Positions 44,279 through 53,176 of a DNA stretch of 64,000 nt are shown here, piece after piece; position 1 is the first letter of the stretch, and each line of letters opens with the position of its first letter. The stretch covers positions 36,285,896 to 36,349,895 of the forward strand of contig NC_067206.1 of the NCBI RefSeq assembly GCF_026262505.1, written 5' to 3'. This DNA comes from Trichomonas vaginalis G3 (lineage: Eukaryota; Parabasalia; Trichomonadida; Trichomonadidae). The position numbers were made by a program, and so were the translations under genes. The notes under the pieces are model-generated. The model saw only the letters and a list, made by a program, of their open reading frames with translations. It ran no database searches and was not told where the DNA came from.

Positions 44279-45185
44279 ATGTTAGCAACAACAGCACCAA
44301 AACTCGTTAGTCATGAACCCAACTTCAATGTTAGTAGAGATGAAAAGCTTCATTCCTTCTTCATATACTTTCGAAACAAAAATCCAGAAGATAAAGCAAG
44401 AACTTTTAACAAGTATTTACTGTTGTGCGAAAGATGAAACAAATGAAGAATATCTTTTATGAAATGCAGGATTATTATTGACATTTACCCAAATTGCCTG
44501 AAATTCAGCAACAAAGCTCACTATTCCTGAATTCGATGAAATAGAAGTCAAAGCAACTGATCAGTAGAATAAAGAAGTTCATACGAAAGGTTAAACTATG
44601 AGTTTCTTGATTTCATTGCAACCACAAAGTCATGGACAAAGATTGCGATATGGTATATAAGAACATCTCTGACATATACAAATCTGGGGAGTTTTAAGAC
44701 CTACGACAACTTTGTTTCGTTAGTTGCTAATGTGTATGGCAGATAAGAGATAAAGATAGAAGAGGTAAGATATGGAAGAACAATAAACCCGCAACTTTTG
44801 AGTTTAAAGAGAGCAATTGACGCCTTAGTCATATAGCAGGTAAGGTTTCAGAATATAACGCAAAAATGAACCCGCAATGTTCAAAATGTAAGCAGCAATT
44901 AGGAAATATTAACTACTCCGTCAAAGAGATAGAACGTATGAGAAAACGACTATGCTGCTTAAAGAGGAGGCAGAGAAACCAGCAGAAGATAAAATGGACA
45001 TGTTTGACATTTCTAAACAAAAACTATCCAACAGCTGACGATTTCCTTCTTTCAGATGTCAAGAAGAATATAAAGAAACCTTCGGCATTGTTAAAACATT
45101 CGATGTACTGACAGAAGAAATAGAAGCTACGAAATTGTTTAGAATTTCACGAATTCACAATGTTTACCATGTAAAACGCTTATAA
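44279..45185 (+). pseudogene. CxxC-protein cassette gene, decayed copy
   Basis: This decayed homologue of the intact gene at 51999-52937 starts at ATG 44279 (MLATTAPKLVSHEPN). It later reads NAKMNPQCSKCKQQL, NYSVKEIERM, FLNKNYPTADDFLLSD and ends in VYHVKRL then TAA. Multiple one-base shifts and stops are present. It is flanked by palindromic repeats in forward (H2, H3) and inverted (H4, H5) orientation, the same layout as at the intact copy. Confidence 0.75.
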
Positions 45186-45203
45186 AATAACTGGGGAGAA
45201 ATG

Positions 45204-45239
45204 AGGTTAGATATCGGGTTAGATATACCCATCTACCCT
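45204..45239 (-). repeat. Palindromic repeat, AGGGTAG type, inverted (copy H4)
   Basis: Read on the minus strand it begins AGGGTAGATGGGTATATCTAACC. It follows the stop of the CxxC gene remnant by 18 bases and is inverted relative to H2 and H3. Confidence 0.75.
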
Positions 45240-45383
45240 AAAAATAATTTTTATTGAATTCAGCAACAAAAATTCTGATAAAATAATTTTTAGGGCTTGT
45301 GTCAAAACCGTTGAGTTTCACAAAATTTAAAAAATAAACGTTTACCATGTTGAAACGCTTATAAAATAACTGGGGTAGAAATG

Positions 45384-45420
45384 AGGTTAGATATCGGGTT
45401 AGATATACCCATCTAGCCCT
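45384..45420 (-). repeat. Palindromic repeat, inverted (copy H5)
   Basis: This is a second inverted copy, part of a duplication of about 180 bp that also repeats the end of the CxxC gene (CATGTAAAACGCTTATAAAA at 45168-45187, CATGTTGAAACGCTTATAAAA at 45346-45366). TTGAATTCCGTATGAAAA follows, the inverse of the sequence left of H7. Confidence 0.7.
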
Positions 45421-45499
45421 AATATATTTTTATTGAATTCCGTATGAAAATCGTGAAAAAATAACAGAGTATTTTGACAACTTCAAAACAAGCAGAGTA

Positions 45500-46400
45500 A
45501 ATGAACCATTTATTTTTATTGACCTTTTTACAATTTGAAACTTTGTTTGCGTAGAATATGAAATTCTGAAAGAAGTATGAGGGTCTTTGTTATGACTTTG
45601 TACTTCTTCCCATAGTTTCATGTCTGTCAAACTTACCTGCCATGGACTCTTTCATAATTCCATGAAATCGTCTTCGGACAAACTCCAGGAAAAGTATAAT
45701 GTCAGTAAGTATTCTTTTAACATCTTTACTTAAACTCTTTGCTGTCTGTAACAAATGACAAATGAGATGTTAAAGTGTCTGAGCTTCTTAAGACATTCGA
45801 CACATATCTTGTTCTCTGTTCTTTTAACAAAGGATGAGAAGCAAAGTCATCTAAGATAAGAAGACATTATGAGGGTAAGTCTCCAATCGTAAGATTGCAA
45901 TTTTCTTCGAAATGTGATCTATCTCTCCTGTTGTTTCTGAAGTGTTTCTTCTCTCTAATATTCTTTGCATTTCCTCATTTGGGTCTTTAAACTTAGCAAT
46001 TTATATACTCATTTATAGCATTGTACTTCAAAACTCTTCTTTGGTACTTCTTTATCCAATCTAACAACTCAGAGTCTTTTATACAATACTAACGTTAGAC
46101 TTCTTATAATATCTTTGAACGAATTTACGGTTTGGTCAAATTGACCAGAAGTACTACAAATAACAACTAACTCATAGAATGGGTTCTTCTCATCTAGTTC
46201 TTGTTGTTGGCAGCCATTTTAAGATAAGTGAAAGTCTTACCCGACCCAGGCGGTGCAATTAGACCTGTTATACCATTCTGAGCAAAACTAGGAACTTGTC
46301 ATGTATGGGTTTTATCTGAGCATTTTCTAACTTCCTCTTGTTCTTGTTTTAAACATTCTCAAATTTCTTGTCAATGTCAGCAAACTTTTTTTCCTAACAT
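45500..46400 (-). pseudogene. A32-like DNA-packaging ATPase (FtsK/HerA type), decayed
   Basis: The minus strand near 46225-46270 reads GITGLIAPPGSGKTFTYLK, a Walker A P-loop. LILDDFASHP near 45838-45862 is a Walker B site. KNPFYELVVICSTSGQFDQT lies between, and RRRFHGIMKESMAGKFD follows. This is the packaging ATPase of Mavericks and large DNA viruses, which pumps the genome into capsids. Many one-base shifts are present. A second copy is at 59408-60292. Confidence 0.65.
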
Positions 46401-46437
46401 ATTTTTAGAAAAAATTAAAATTTTTTTATCTTAGAAA

Positions 46438-46889
46438 ATGTCTAGTGATTTCGCTATCTAATTCGAGACAAAGCTTTTTGACTCTAAAACTTCTGTCGAC
46501 CATAAAATCTTACATAGTGTAAACAAGAAGGGGAATTTGTTCTAAAGTTCTGTTTTCTGGGATATGACAAGAACCATAAAACATTAGGCAGAGAAGTCTT
46601 TAAGTTTGTCAATGACAGACTTGTTGACAGAGACTGACGCCTCTTGGAGAGATGAAGTCCCAACAAAAGTTCTAGAAATGCAAAGAAGACACATGCGCTG
46701 TTCTTGAAGATGAAAATAGGAAACAGAATAGAAGAGCTATTAAAGGACAAAGAACTTTACATAAATATGGTTCCTGAGAAATTTGACATAACTCCACCAG
46801 AAAAGAAGAAGAAGAGAGAGAAGAAAGAAAAGAAAGTAGAAAAGAGAAGAAAGAGCCAGAGCCAGAGCCAAGAGAAAAAGAAATTTTGA
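46438..46889 (+). pseudogene. Maverick gene remnant with Lys/Glu-rich tail
   Basis: ATG 46438 (MSSDFAI) opens a frame broken after seven codons. Plausible coding continues in other frames (SLSMTDLLTETDASWRDEVP) and ends in KMKIGNRIEELLKD and a long KKKREKKEKK tail finishing at 46889. It is divergent from the ATPase remnant. The function is unknown. Confidence 0.4.
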
Positions 46890-46914
46890 CATGTAAAAAT
46901 AAAATTTTATTTTT

Positions 46915-47342
46915 ACAGAACATTTCTGGGTCAATGTCAATGTTCTCTCTTCCTCTTTAGGAGCACACACCGGCTTAGACTCTAAAAATCTTTTTACCCA
47001 ATTTACCTTGAACTTCAACTATCTTAGACTCATAAATATTCATGTCGTCTGCTTTCTTTGGTTCATAAGGTATAACAAGTTTGTATGCCTTTGCCTTCTT
47101 TAAGGTTTGAAAACCTTCTGTCAAAATTTTCTTTGACTGCTAACAAACCTTCTATGTCTAAGTCTTCAAATTTCGCAACCATTTTTTAGTCACAATAGCA
47201 AACTTAACTGGTTCGATGTTCCAAACTTTGTCAAATGTAGACTTTTCAAAATGGTAGAAGTAAACATTCAAATAAGCGAATGGGTCTAGTTCTTCTTTGA
47301 CTTCTGTCATGTACTTGTTGACTGAAATATATTTTCGTCATC
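46915..47342 (-). pseudogene. Unrecognised Maverick gene remnant
   Basis: In changing frames the minus strand reads MTEVKEELDPFAYLNVYFYH, FEKSTFDKVWNIEPVKFAIV, then FEDLDIEGLLAVKENFDRRF. Clear coding character over 400 bp; the family is unknown. Confidence 0.4.
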
Positions 47343-48720
47343 TTTTCCTATTCGGATAAAAAAATATTTTTTTTAAAAATTTACTCAATAAAATTTTTCT
47401 TTGTATATAACGCCGTTTGAAACATCTAAAAAGATTTTTGACATTTGCCAAGAAATGTTTCGTTTTAGAAAGCTGCCAATAAACATTATTCTCTTGAACA
47501 ATACTGTTTATATTCATCGTACAATGACCTTTCATCTAAACACTCAAAGTTAGTCTCATCTATATAAACAAGTTCATAAAATACTCTTGTTTGCTTCTAA
47601 ACAATGTTTGTCTTTCTTCGGTATGTGGAATTTGTCTTGGAATTGACACTTTGAAATATCTAAATGTCATGAAATATGAAAGAACAAGTGGTTTGTAAAA
47701 GTTAGGTGTCAAAGTTTCTGGCCTAGTCGTCAAAAATATTCTGTATCTTGATATGAGAATCTGACGTTCTGAAAACACATATTTCTGTCAGAACTTCTTA
47801 TACTTCATCGGAACAACATTGTTTTGAACCATGATGAAATTTGCAACATTTTCCACAAACTCTTGGTCTTTATATTTTTCCTTCAACAACTCCAACTTTG
47901 TTCCTGTTTATAAAAGAACTCTTCAAAAGCATCCAGAGTTTAAAACCTTTGTTGTATCTATACTTTGAGTTCGTTTACATACTATAAGTTTTTCATTTCT
48001 CTATTGAGAGTTAAATTTAACCGCCAGATGTTTTCTAAGTTTGTTCCATATTAGGGTTCGAATAGCCCTCTAAACAGTTTGCACAAAAATATCTGTTAAA
48101 GAAAGTGTTCTTACCAGTTCCTTGTTTTTCCAATTATAAATGAGAGCAGTTTCATTATTAGCAACTTGGATGTTGTAAGATGTTTGCAAACCAAACATAA
48201 AGATATACTCAATAGACCTCTTTCGTTTCCATTGGCGATATAATTTTCTTTGACCATGGCTCCTAACCCCTTCTCCATAATACATTTTCTTTCCATTCTA
48301 CTTGTTCATATTTAATATCTCAGTGGAAGATAGAATAGAATTTTTGGAGATGTGTTAAAAACTTTATAACCACGAAACATGAAAAAATCTCTAACTTTGA
48401 CAATAAGAATATCCCAAGCATCTAACAATCATTCATACCAACTGTACGACTTTTATATTTTCTTAAGTTTCCTGTCTAACATTCTTGTTCAGACACTCTT
48501 GTTTGCTCTTGGTTTGTTAAGACAAACATCCCATTCTTTCCAGTAACATATACATTCCTGGGGCAGAGTCGACATAAATGATAAACGTTTTCAAATTTCT
48601 CCCCGGAAAACTTGCCTTTGGGTTATGATCTCGAAATGGAACACATATTTCTGAAACGCTTTGGAAGCATAAAAATCTGAAACATTAACTATCTGTACAT
48701 TTTTATAATAAAATAAAAAA
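47343..48720 (-). pseudogene. Probable SF3-type (D5-like) helicase remnant
   Basis: In shifted minus-strand frames near 48085-48140 the sequence reads GKTRNW or, in the next frame, EKQGTGKNTFFNRYFC. This resembles the Walker A of superfamily 3 helicases (GxxGxGKNTF). Further down (about 47790-47860), ENVANFIMVQNNVVPMKY fits the sensor segment with the conserved Asn. Upstream, TFIIYVDSAPGMYMLLERMG and EWDVCLNKPRANKS are coding-like. No intact frame exceeds 72 codons. SF3 primase-helicases are typical of large DNA viruses and some Polinton-like viruses. The assignment is by motif only. Confidence 0.45.
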
Positions 48721-49600
48721 AATATTTTTTTTATTCTTGAGCACTATTTTGTTGCATTTGTTGTTCTTGAGCTATTTGTTGTGTGAAGTTGTTCTTGTAA
48801 ATACAGATACTCTTTTCACCGGTTGCATCTTCCAATTGAAACTTTCTGCCGTCATTGTGACAAATACAATCAGGAACATAAAAGTTTTTACAGGAACAAA
48901 GTTTGCGTCAACTAAGGTTCAAGTTTATGTTTGCTAAGTGGTTTGAGTTTACTAAAGCTGAAAACTCTGCATTCGAATGCAACAATAGGCAAACCAGCAG
49001 AGAAAGTGTTTGTTTATAACCATGAAGTATCTTTTGGTCATAGTTAAGTTTCTTGTCGACATTCGAAATTAGCACTTTGAAACCTAAGTTTGAAAACAAT
49101 ATATAAATAGGTTGTACTTAAAGTCAATGGAACAGACAAAACCTTGTTATGACACCTTTTCCTGTTATTAGGAAACTGTTTGGTAAAGTGAAAATACCAG
49201 ATATAAGTTTGTATTATAGCCAATATCGTTTCACTACTAAACTCAGCTCCGGACAATCCAGAACATAATGAAACCTGCTCTAGTTGCAAGCACAATGTTA
49301 CAGTCCGTCCTTAAAAGTTTTAAATAAGTCAACAAAACCTGTTGGTGGTATATCTGAAGTAAGTATCTTCAAAAGAAGGTATTTTTTTACGATTCAACAA
49401 CAACAAAGTCTTCCCTGGTGTCAAAAGAGCAAAACAGGCCTTTAGTCCGTCATCGTGGTTTAAGTCAGTTTACAATATCGTCCTTGAGGACTTTGTAAGT
49501 TTGTTGTTATAGAATTATATGACCAGGGTTTTTAGTCGTTAAATATATAAACACTTATGTTTCTGCCATTATACTTTAGGCATTTTTAAGGCTAGTTTTA
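48720..49600 (-). pseudogene. Unrecognised, heavily decayed minus-strand gene(s)
   Basis: The minus strand carries coding-like pieces SGIFTLPNSFLITGKG, NTFSAGLPIVAFECRVFSFS and EDATGEKSICIYKNNFTQQ in different frames. The order and spacing suggest one or two virion-type genes between the helicase remnant and the intact gene at 49625. No family was recognised. Confidence 0.35.
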
Positions 49601-49624
49601 AAATATTTCGAACTTTTTATTTTA

Positions 49625-50098
49625 ATGAAACACATGCAAGATTGCAAGTTCTTTTCATACAATGCTCTCGCTACTGCCATCAAGAATGAGTTCAATAATG
49701 CTTCAAACGTTAATGTTATCTTTAACAAGAAGTTTGTGAAAGAATCTAAGTTTGGTCAGTATGTCAGACCATTAGCTATCGTCATTGACCGCAAACGTTA
49801 TACTTCACAAGAGTTAGCAGTAGTTTTGAAACAAAAGGGTTTCTTCGTGAATGTCAAAGATACTCATTATACTGTCATAAAGAACTCTAACATTGACTTC
49901 TTCAGTATTGCTTTAAATCTTTCCGAACAGAAAGAATATAAGAAGGGTGAAACATCTGTGAAATATTATCCTTCATCTCTGAAGACAATAACGAACAAAG
50001 ATGTTATACAAAAGTTCTTACCAAAGGTTGAAGAAGCTTCAATTGACATTGACGAAGGAAGTGAAATGGTTGAAGAAATAGACCCTGAAGCTATTTAA
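49625..50098 (+). CDS. Unknown Maverick-region protein, 157 aa
   Basis: An intact frame from ATG 49625 (MKHMQDCKFFSYNALATAI) to a TAA at 50096-50098. The N-terminal 110 residues look like a compact alpha/beta domain (VNVIFNKKFVKES, LAIVIDRKRYTSQELAVVLK). The C-terminus is strongly acidic (EEASIDIDEGSEMVEEIDPE). No membrane segment. It is convergent with the KilA-N gene. The function is unknown. Its integrity marks the border between the decayed left and the intact right part. Confidence 0.65.
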   Translation: MKHMQDCKFFSYNALATAIKNEFNNASNVNVIFNKKFVKESKFGQYVRPLAIVIDRKRYTSQELAVVLKQKGFFVNVKDTHYTVIKNSNIDFFSIALNLSEQKEYKKGETSVKYYPSSLKTITNKDVIQKFLPKVEEASIDIDEGSEMVEEIDPEAI

Positions 50099-50116
50099 GC
50101 AAAAATATATTTTTGT

Positions 50117-51046
50117 TCATTCTTCCTCTTTGAAGTTATCGAAATACTCTGTTATTTTTTCCTTTAACAATGGTAAGTCTTCTTTGAATGTAAGTATTGT
50201 GCAACCTTTGATGTCATAGTGTGTTTGAGGTAACGTATCTTGAACTATTTGTTTCACATCTTCATTCGGTGTCATTGAAATCGGTAAGTTTTCACGATAG
50301 AACCAATTTCTGTCAGATTTGTAAATCTTAGCAAGGTCGTAAAAGCTTTTGTTGTTTCTTCTGACTAAATGCAACATAACCATATCTTTATCTTCTTCAT
50401 TTTCCATCTCTTCAGTATAAATCATATACTTATAGTTCTTTTCCTTTCCTTTTGGTACCGAACGTGGTATTCTTTTCTGAATGCTTTTGTCTTTTGCTTC
50501 AAGCTTGTTTTCCATCTCTTCACGTTCTTGTCTGTGAATTTCGTCAAGAAGTCTGTAAATATTCCAAGCATAACGAGGCGAAGCCCACATTGCAACTGCA
50601 TTTACAAGAAGTCTATGTACATACCAACCTCTCAAACCGTTTGGCAAATTTTTACGATTTTCATAGAGTTTTGGCGACCAGGGTTTTTTCCCTACTCGCT
50701 GTTCTTCACTGTTTTCATGAGTTTTAGGCGACTGCGGTTTTTTCCCTACTCGCTGTTCTTCACTGTTTTCATGAGTTTTAGGCGACCCCGAAAAAAGTCG
50801 GTCTCGCTGTGCTTCGCTCAAAAGTTCTTGTGTGCTTTGGTTTTTGGACCAATCGTCTGTATGTTTGGTATCTGGAGCAAAACATGCTGTCAAAATACTT
50901 TGCATTTGGTACATATCGTCTTTGACCGAACGAATGAGACGGAGTTGTTTGTTAAACTGAACCCACTCATATTCTTCATTTATGACTTCATGAACGATAG
51001 CAGTTGTTGTGTTCTCTGATGTTGACATTACTGTTCTTACATACAA
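50117..51046 (-). CDS. KilA-N domain protein with DUF3627-like C-terminus
   Basis: The 309-residue product has a KilA-N-type DNA-binding domain, seen as KHTDDWSKNQSTQELL and, after an insertion, LRGWYVHRLLVNAVAMWASP with YAWNIYRLLDEI. A coiled coil (residues about 175-200) and a C-terminal domain (YKYMIYTEEMENEEDKDMVM to SFYDLAKIYKSD) follow, like DUF3627 of large DNA viruses. Two and a half copies of an 18-residue repeat (SPKTHENSEEQRVGKKP) are inserted in the middle of the KilA-N region. The start may be 51046 (MYVRTVMST) or 51028 (MSTSENTT). The leader is shared with the next two genes. It is probably a regulator or DNA-binding accessory protein. Confidence 0.7.
   Translation of the reverse strand: MYVRTVMSTSENTTTAIVHEVINEEYEWVQFNKQLRLIRSVKDDMYQMQSILTACFAPDTKHTDDWSKNQSTQELLSEAQRDRLFSGSPKTHENSEEQRVGKKPQSPKTHENSEEQRVGKKPWSPKLYENRKNLPNGLRGWYVHRLLVNAVAMWASPRYAWNIYRLLDEIHRQEREEMENKLEAKDKSIQKRIPRSVPKGKEKNYKYMIYTEEMENEEDKDMVMLHLVRRNNKSFYDLAKIYKSDRNWFYRENLPISMTPNEDVKQIVQDTLPQTHYDIKGCTILTFKEDLPLLKEKITEYFDNFKEEE
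50655..50790 (-). repeat. 54-bp in-frame tandem repeat in the KilA-N gene
   Basis: Two full units and one diverged unit encode SPKTHENSEEQRVGKKP(Q/W). On the plus strand each unit contains GGTTTTTTCCCT, a potential small hairpin. The unit length is a multiple of three. Confidence 0.85.
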
Positions 51047-51088
51047 GATAAAAAAATTTGTTAGAAAAAAATTAGCGTTATTTTCTGA
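51031..51088 (-). promoter_or_regulatory. Shared leader/promoter block, copy 1
   Basis: On the minus strand the block reads AATAACGCTAATTTTTTTCTAA, an A/T stretch, then ATCTTGTATGTAAGAACAG (pieces of the conserved block). It is repeated at 51736-51783 and 52942-52990 before the next two minus-strand genes. Confidence 0.65.
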
Positions 51089-51116
51089 CTTTCACAAAAG
51101 ACCAAAAATAAACGCT

Positions 51117-51746
51117 TTACATGTATTTTTCAGCAACTTCGTCAAATAATTTTATAGCACTATCTATCTCATCTACTTCAAACGTTTCTTTACCTTTTAT
51201 GGGAGCACCATACATTTTCTCAAACTTTTCAAGTAGTTCTGTTTCAGCAGCTCTCATATCATTAACAAACACAACCTTGACTCTATTGACTGTACTGTCA
51301 TATCTTTGAGTTATATTATATGTTCTTCCTATCTTATATCTCTTTGTATTGAAGTCCTTCGGTTTCTGAACGATGTAAAGTAAGCCTTCACTGCAACGTT
51401 CCGTATCGAATGAACCATATGTTATGAAGTTATATCCAACAACTGGGTCTAACCATAACAAAACTATTGGTATAAGACTTTTGTCGATGAGATATGCTGC
51501 AGTTCCATAGAATCTTACCGATATCATAAGCTCAGGATTTCTTGTCAAAATTTTCTGAGTTGAAGCATTTCTAACCCAGTGGTTTGTTTTCTTTTCAGAT
51601 GGAGATATAATGTCTGACAAAGAATATTTGTTGTATTTCTTTGAGTATCTTACGTTTAAATCACCTATTCTAACCACTTTGGTGTCATTGTCTATCTTTC
51701 TAACTGTTTCAAACTCAGTGTTTAACATTTCTGTTCTTACATACAA
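51117..51746 (-). CDS. KilA-N plus T5orf172/GIY-YIG-like protein
   Basis: The 209-residue product has a KilA-N domain (NVRYSKKYNKYSLSDII, NHWVRNASTQKIL, YGTAAYLIDKSLIPIVLLWL). A T5orf172-type GIY-YIG-like domain follows (GLLYIVQKP, RYKIGRTYNITQRYDS, AAETELLEKFEKMY). This pairing is known from phages and giant viruses, where it is linked to DNA binding and nicking. The conserved Arg of GIY-YIG is in KIGRT, and Glu in the late helix is present. The start is 51746 (MYVRTEML) or 51728. It shares its leader with the KilA-N gene downstream. A possible homing or genome-processing nuclease. Confidence 0.75.
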   Translation of the reverse strand: MYVRTEMLNTEFETVRKIDNDTKVVRIGDLNVRYSKKYNKYSLSDIISPSEKKTNHWVRNASTQKILTRNPELMISVRFYGTAAYLIDKSLIPIVLLWLDPVVGYNFITYGSFDTERCSEGLLYIVQKPKDFNTKRYKIGRTYNITQRYDSTVNRVKVVFVNDMRAAETELLEKFEKMYGAPIKGKETFEVDEIDSAIKLFDEVAEKYM

Positions 51747-51783
51747 GATAAAAATTTTTCTTAGAAAAAAATTAGCGTTATTT
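51736..51783 (-). promoter_or_regulatory. Shared leader/promoter block, copy 2
   Basis: Same block as 51031-51088. It is the 5' flank of the KilA-N/GIY-YIG-like gene, followed upstream by palindromic repeat H6. Confidence 0.65.
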
Positions 51784-51838
51784 TTCTGTCATAAGGAAAT
51801 TCATGAAATTTGGTCATTTTTCAGCAAAAATAATGTTT

Positions 51839-51886
51839 ATGTTAGAATGTTAGATCTAACATGTTTTCTAACACGTTTTCTAACAT
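51839..51886 (+). repeat. Palindromic repeat, ATGTTAG type (copy H6)
   Basis: ATGTTAGAATGTTAGATCTA, then ACATG, TTTTCTAACAC and GTTTTCTAACAT (48 nt). It has the same layout as the AGGGTAG type but with changed arms that still pair. The outer flank is CAGCAAAAATAATGTTT. Confidence 0.8.
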
Positions 51887-51944
51887 GGTCTAAAACACAC
51901 AAAACTCATGAAATTTCATACGGAATTCAGTAAAAATAATGTTT

Positions 51945-51992
51945 ATGTTAGCATGTTAGATCTAACATGTTTTCTAACACGTTTTCTAACAT
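51945..51992 (+). repeat. Palindromic repeat, ATGTTAG type (copy H7)
   Basis: 48 nt and one base different from H6. It is preceded by TTTCATACGGAATTCAG and TAAAAATAATGTTT. It lies 7 bases from the stop codon of the CxxC gene. Confidence 0.8.
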
Positions 51993-51998
51993 AACTAT

Positions 51999-52937
51999 TT
52001 ACAAGCGTTTTACATGGTATATGTTGCGATGGTTCATGACTCTAAACAATTTTGTAGCTTCTATTTCTTCTGTCAGTACATCGAATGTTTTAACGATACC
52101 GAAAGTTTCTTTATACTTCTTCTTGACATCAGATAGAAGGAAATCTTCTGCAGTTGGATAGTTTTTGTTCAGAAATGCTAACATGTCCATTTTATCTTCT
52201 GCTGGCTTTTCTGCTTCTTTCTTTAAGTCTGCATAGTCGTTTCTCATACGTTCTATCTCTTTGACGGAGTAGTTATATTTCCTCATTGCTGCTTTACATT
52301 TAGAACATTGCGGGTTCATTTTTGCGTTATATTCTGAAACCTTACCTGCTAAAACAACTAAGGCGTCAATTGCTCTCTTCATCTCAAACATAGCGGGTCT
52401 TATTTGTTCGTTCCATACTTTGCCTCTTCTATCTTTATCTCTTATCTGCCATACACATTCAGCAACTAACGAAACAAAGTTGTCGTAGGTCTTAAATTCT
52501 TCAGATTTATATATGTCAGAGATGTTCTTATATACCATGTCGCAATCTTTGTCCATAACCTTATGGTTGCAATGAAATCCTAGAAACTCATAGTTTACCT
52601 TACGAATGAACTTCTTTATTTCTACTGAGTCAGTTGCTTTGACTTCAATTTCGTCGAATTCAGGAATAGTGAGTTTTTGATGCTGAATTTCAGGCAATTT
52701 GGGTAAATGGTCAATAATGTCCTGCATTTCATAAAGATACTGTTCATTTGTTTCATCTTTCGCACTACAGTCTAAATTACTTGTTAAAAGTTCTTGCTTT
52801 ATCTTCTGGATTTTTGTTTCGAAAGTATATGAAGAAGGAATGAAGCTTTTCATCTCTACTAACATTGACGTAGGATTCATGACTAACGAGTTTGGTGCTG
52901 TAGTTTGAATTGTTGTTGTGCCGATTGTTGAAATCAT
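51999..52937 (-). CDS. CxxC protein of a palindrome-bounded cassette, 312 aa
   Basis: The start ATG 52937 gives MISTIGTTTIQTTAPNSLVM. The middle holds CNHKVMDKDCDMVYKNISDI (one His, two Cys). Further on, NPQCSKCKAAMRK holds a CxxC pair followed by helices (NYSVKEIERMRND). The C-terminal domain (FLNKNYPTAEDFLLSDVKKK to VYH-type end HVKRL) is the best conserved in the second copy. A small zinc site is possible. No known family was recognised. A decayed copy lies at 44279-45185, and in both places the gene sits between inverted palindromic repeats. The leader is shared with the two KilA-N genes. Confidence 0.7.
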   Translation of the reverse strand: MISTIGTTTIQTTAPNSLVMNPTSMLVEMKSFIPSSYTFETKIQKIKQELLTSNLDCSAKDETNEQYLYEMQDIIDHLPKLPEIQHQKLTIPEFDEIEVKATDSVEIKKFIRKVNYEFLGFHCNHKVMDKDCDMVYKNISDIYKSEEFKTYDNFVSLVAECVWQIRDKDRRGKVWNEQIRPAMFEMKRAIDALVVLAGKVSEYNAKMNPQCSKCKAAMRKYNYSVKEIERMRNDYADLKKEAEKPAEDKMDMLAFLNKNYPTAEDFLLSDVKKKYKETFGIVKTFDVLTEEIEATKLFRVMNHRNIYHVKRL

Positions 52938-52941
52938 ATCT

Positions 52942-52990
52942 TTACATACAAGATAAAAATTTTTCTTAGAAAAAAATTAGCGTTATTTTT
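52942..52990 (-). promoter_or_regulatory. Shared leader/promoter block, copy 3
   Basis: Same conserved block as at 51031-51088 and 51736-51783, before the CxxC gene, with H8 upstream. Confidence 0.65.
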
Positions 52991-53039
52991 CTTTCATAAG
53001 GAAATGTCAAAAATTCATGATTTTCGAGAGTTTTAGACC

Positions 53040-53087
53040 ATGTTAGAAAACGTGTTAGAAAACATGTTAGATCTAACATTCTAACAT
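53040..53087 (-). repeat. Palindromic repeat, ATGTTAG type, inverted (copy H8)
   Basis: Read on the minus strand it is nearly identical to H6, including the outer flank AAAAATAATGTTT and the inner flank GGTCTAAAAC. It closes the cassette upstream of the CxxC gene start. Confidence 0.8.
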
Positions 53088-53176
53088 AAACATTATTTTT
53101 TGGTGTAAATAAATGGTACCATTAATGATATCATGACTGTTCTCATTCATGTCTGATTTACATCTAATGAAAAAGT

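Noticed and set aside
50369..51019. 216-codon plus-strand frame opposite the KilA-N gene
   Set aside because: It is Phe-rich antisense of a charged protein, with no promoter or family features.
51020..51050. GTATGT in the shared leader as a 5' splice site
   Set aside because: It fits the trichomonad donor GTAYGT, but no matching ACTAAC...ACAG acceptor was seen just downstream on the same strand.
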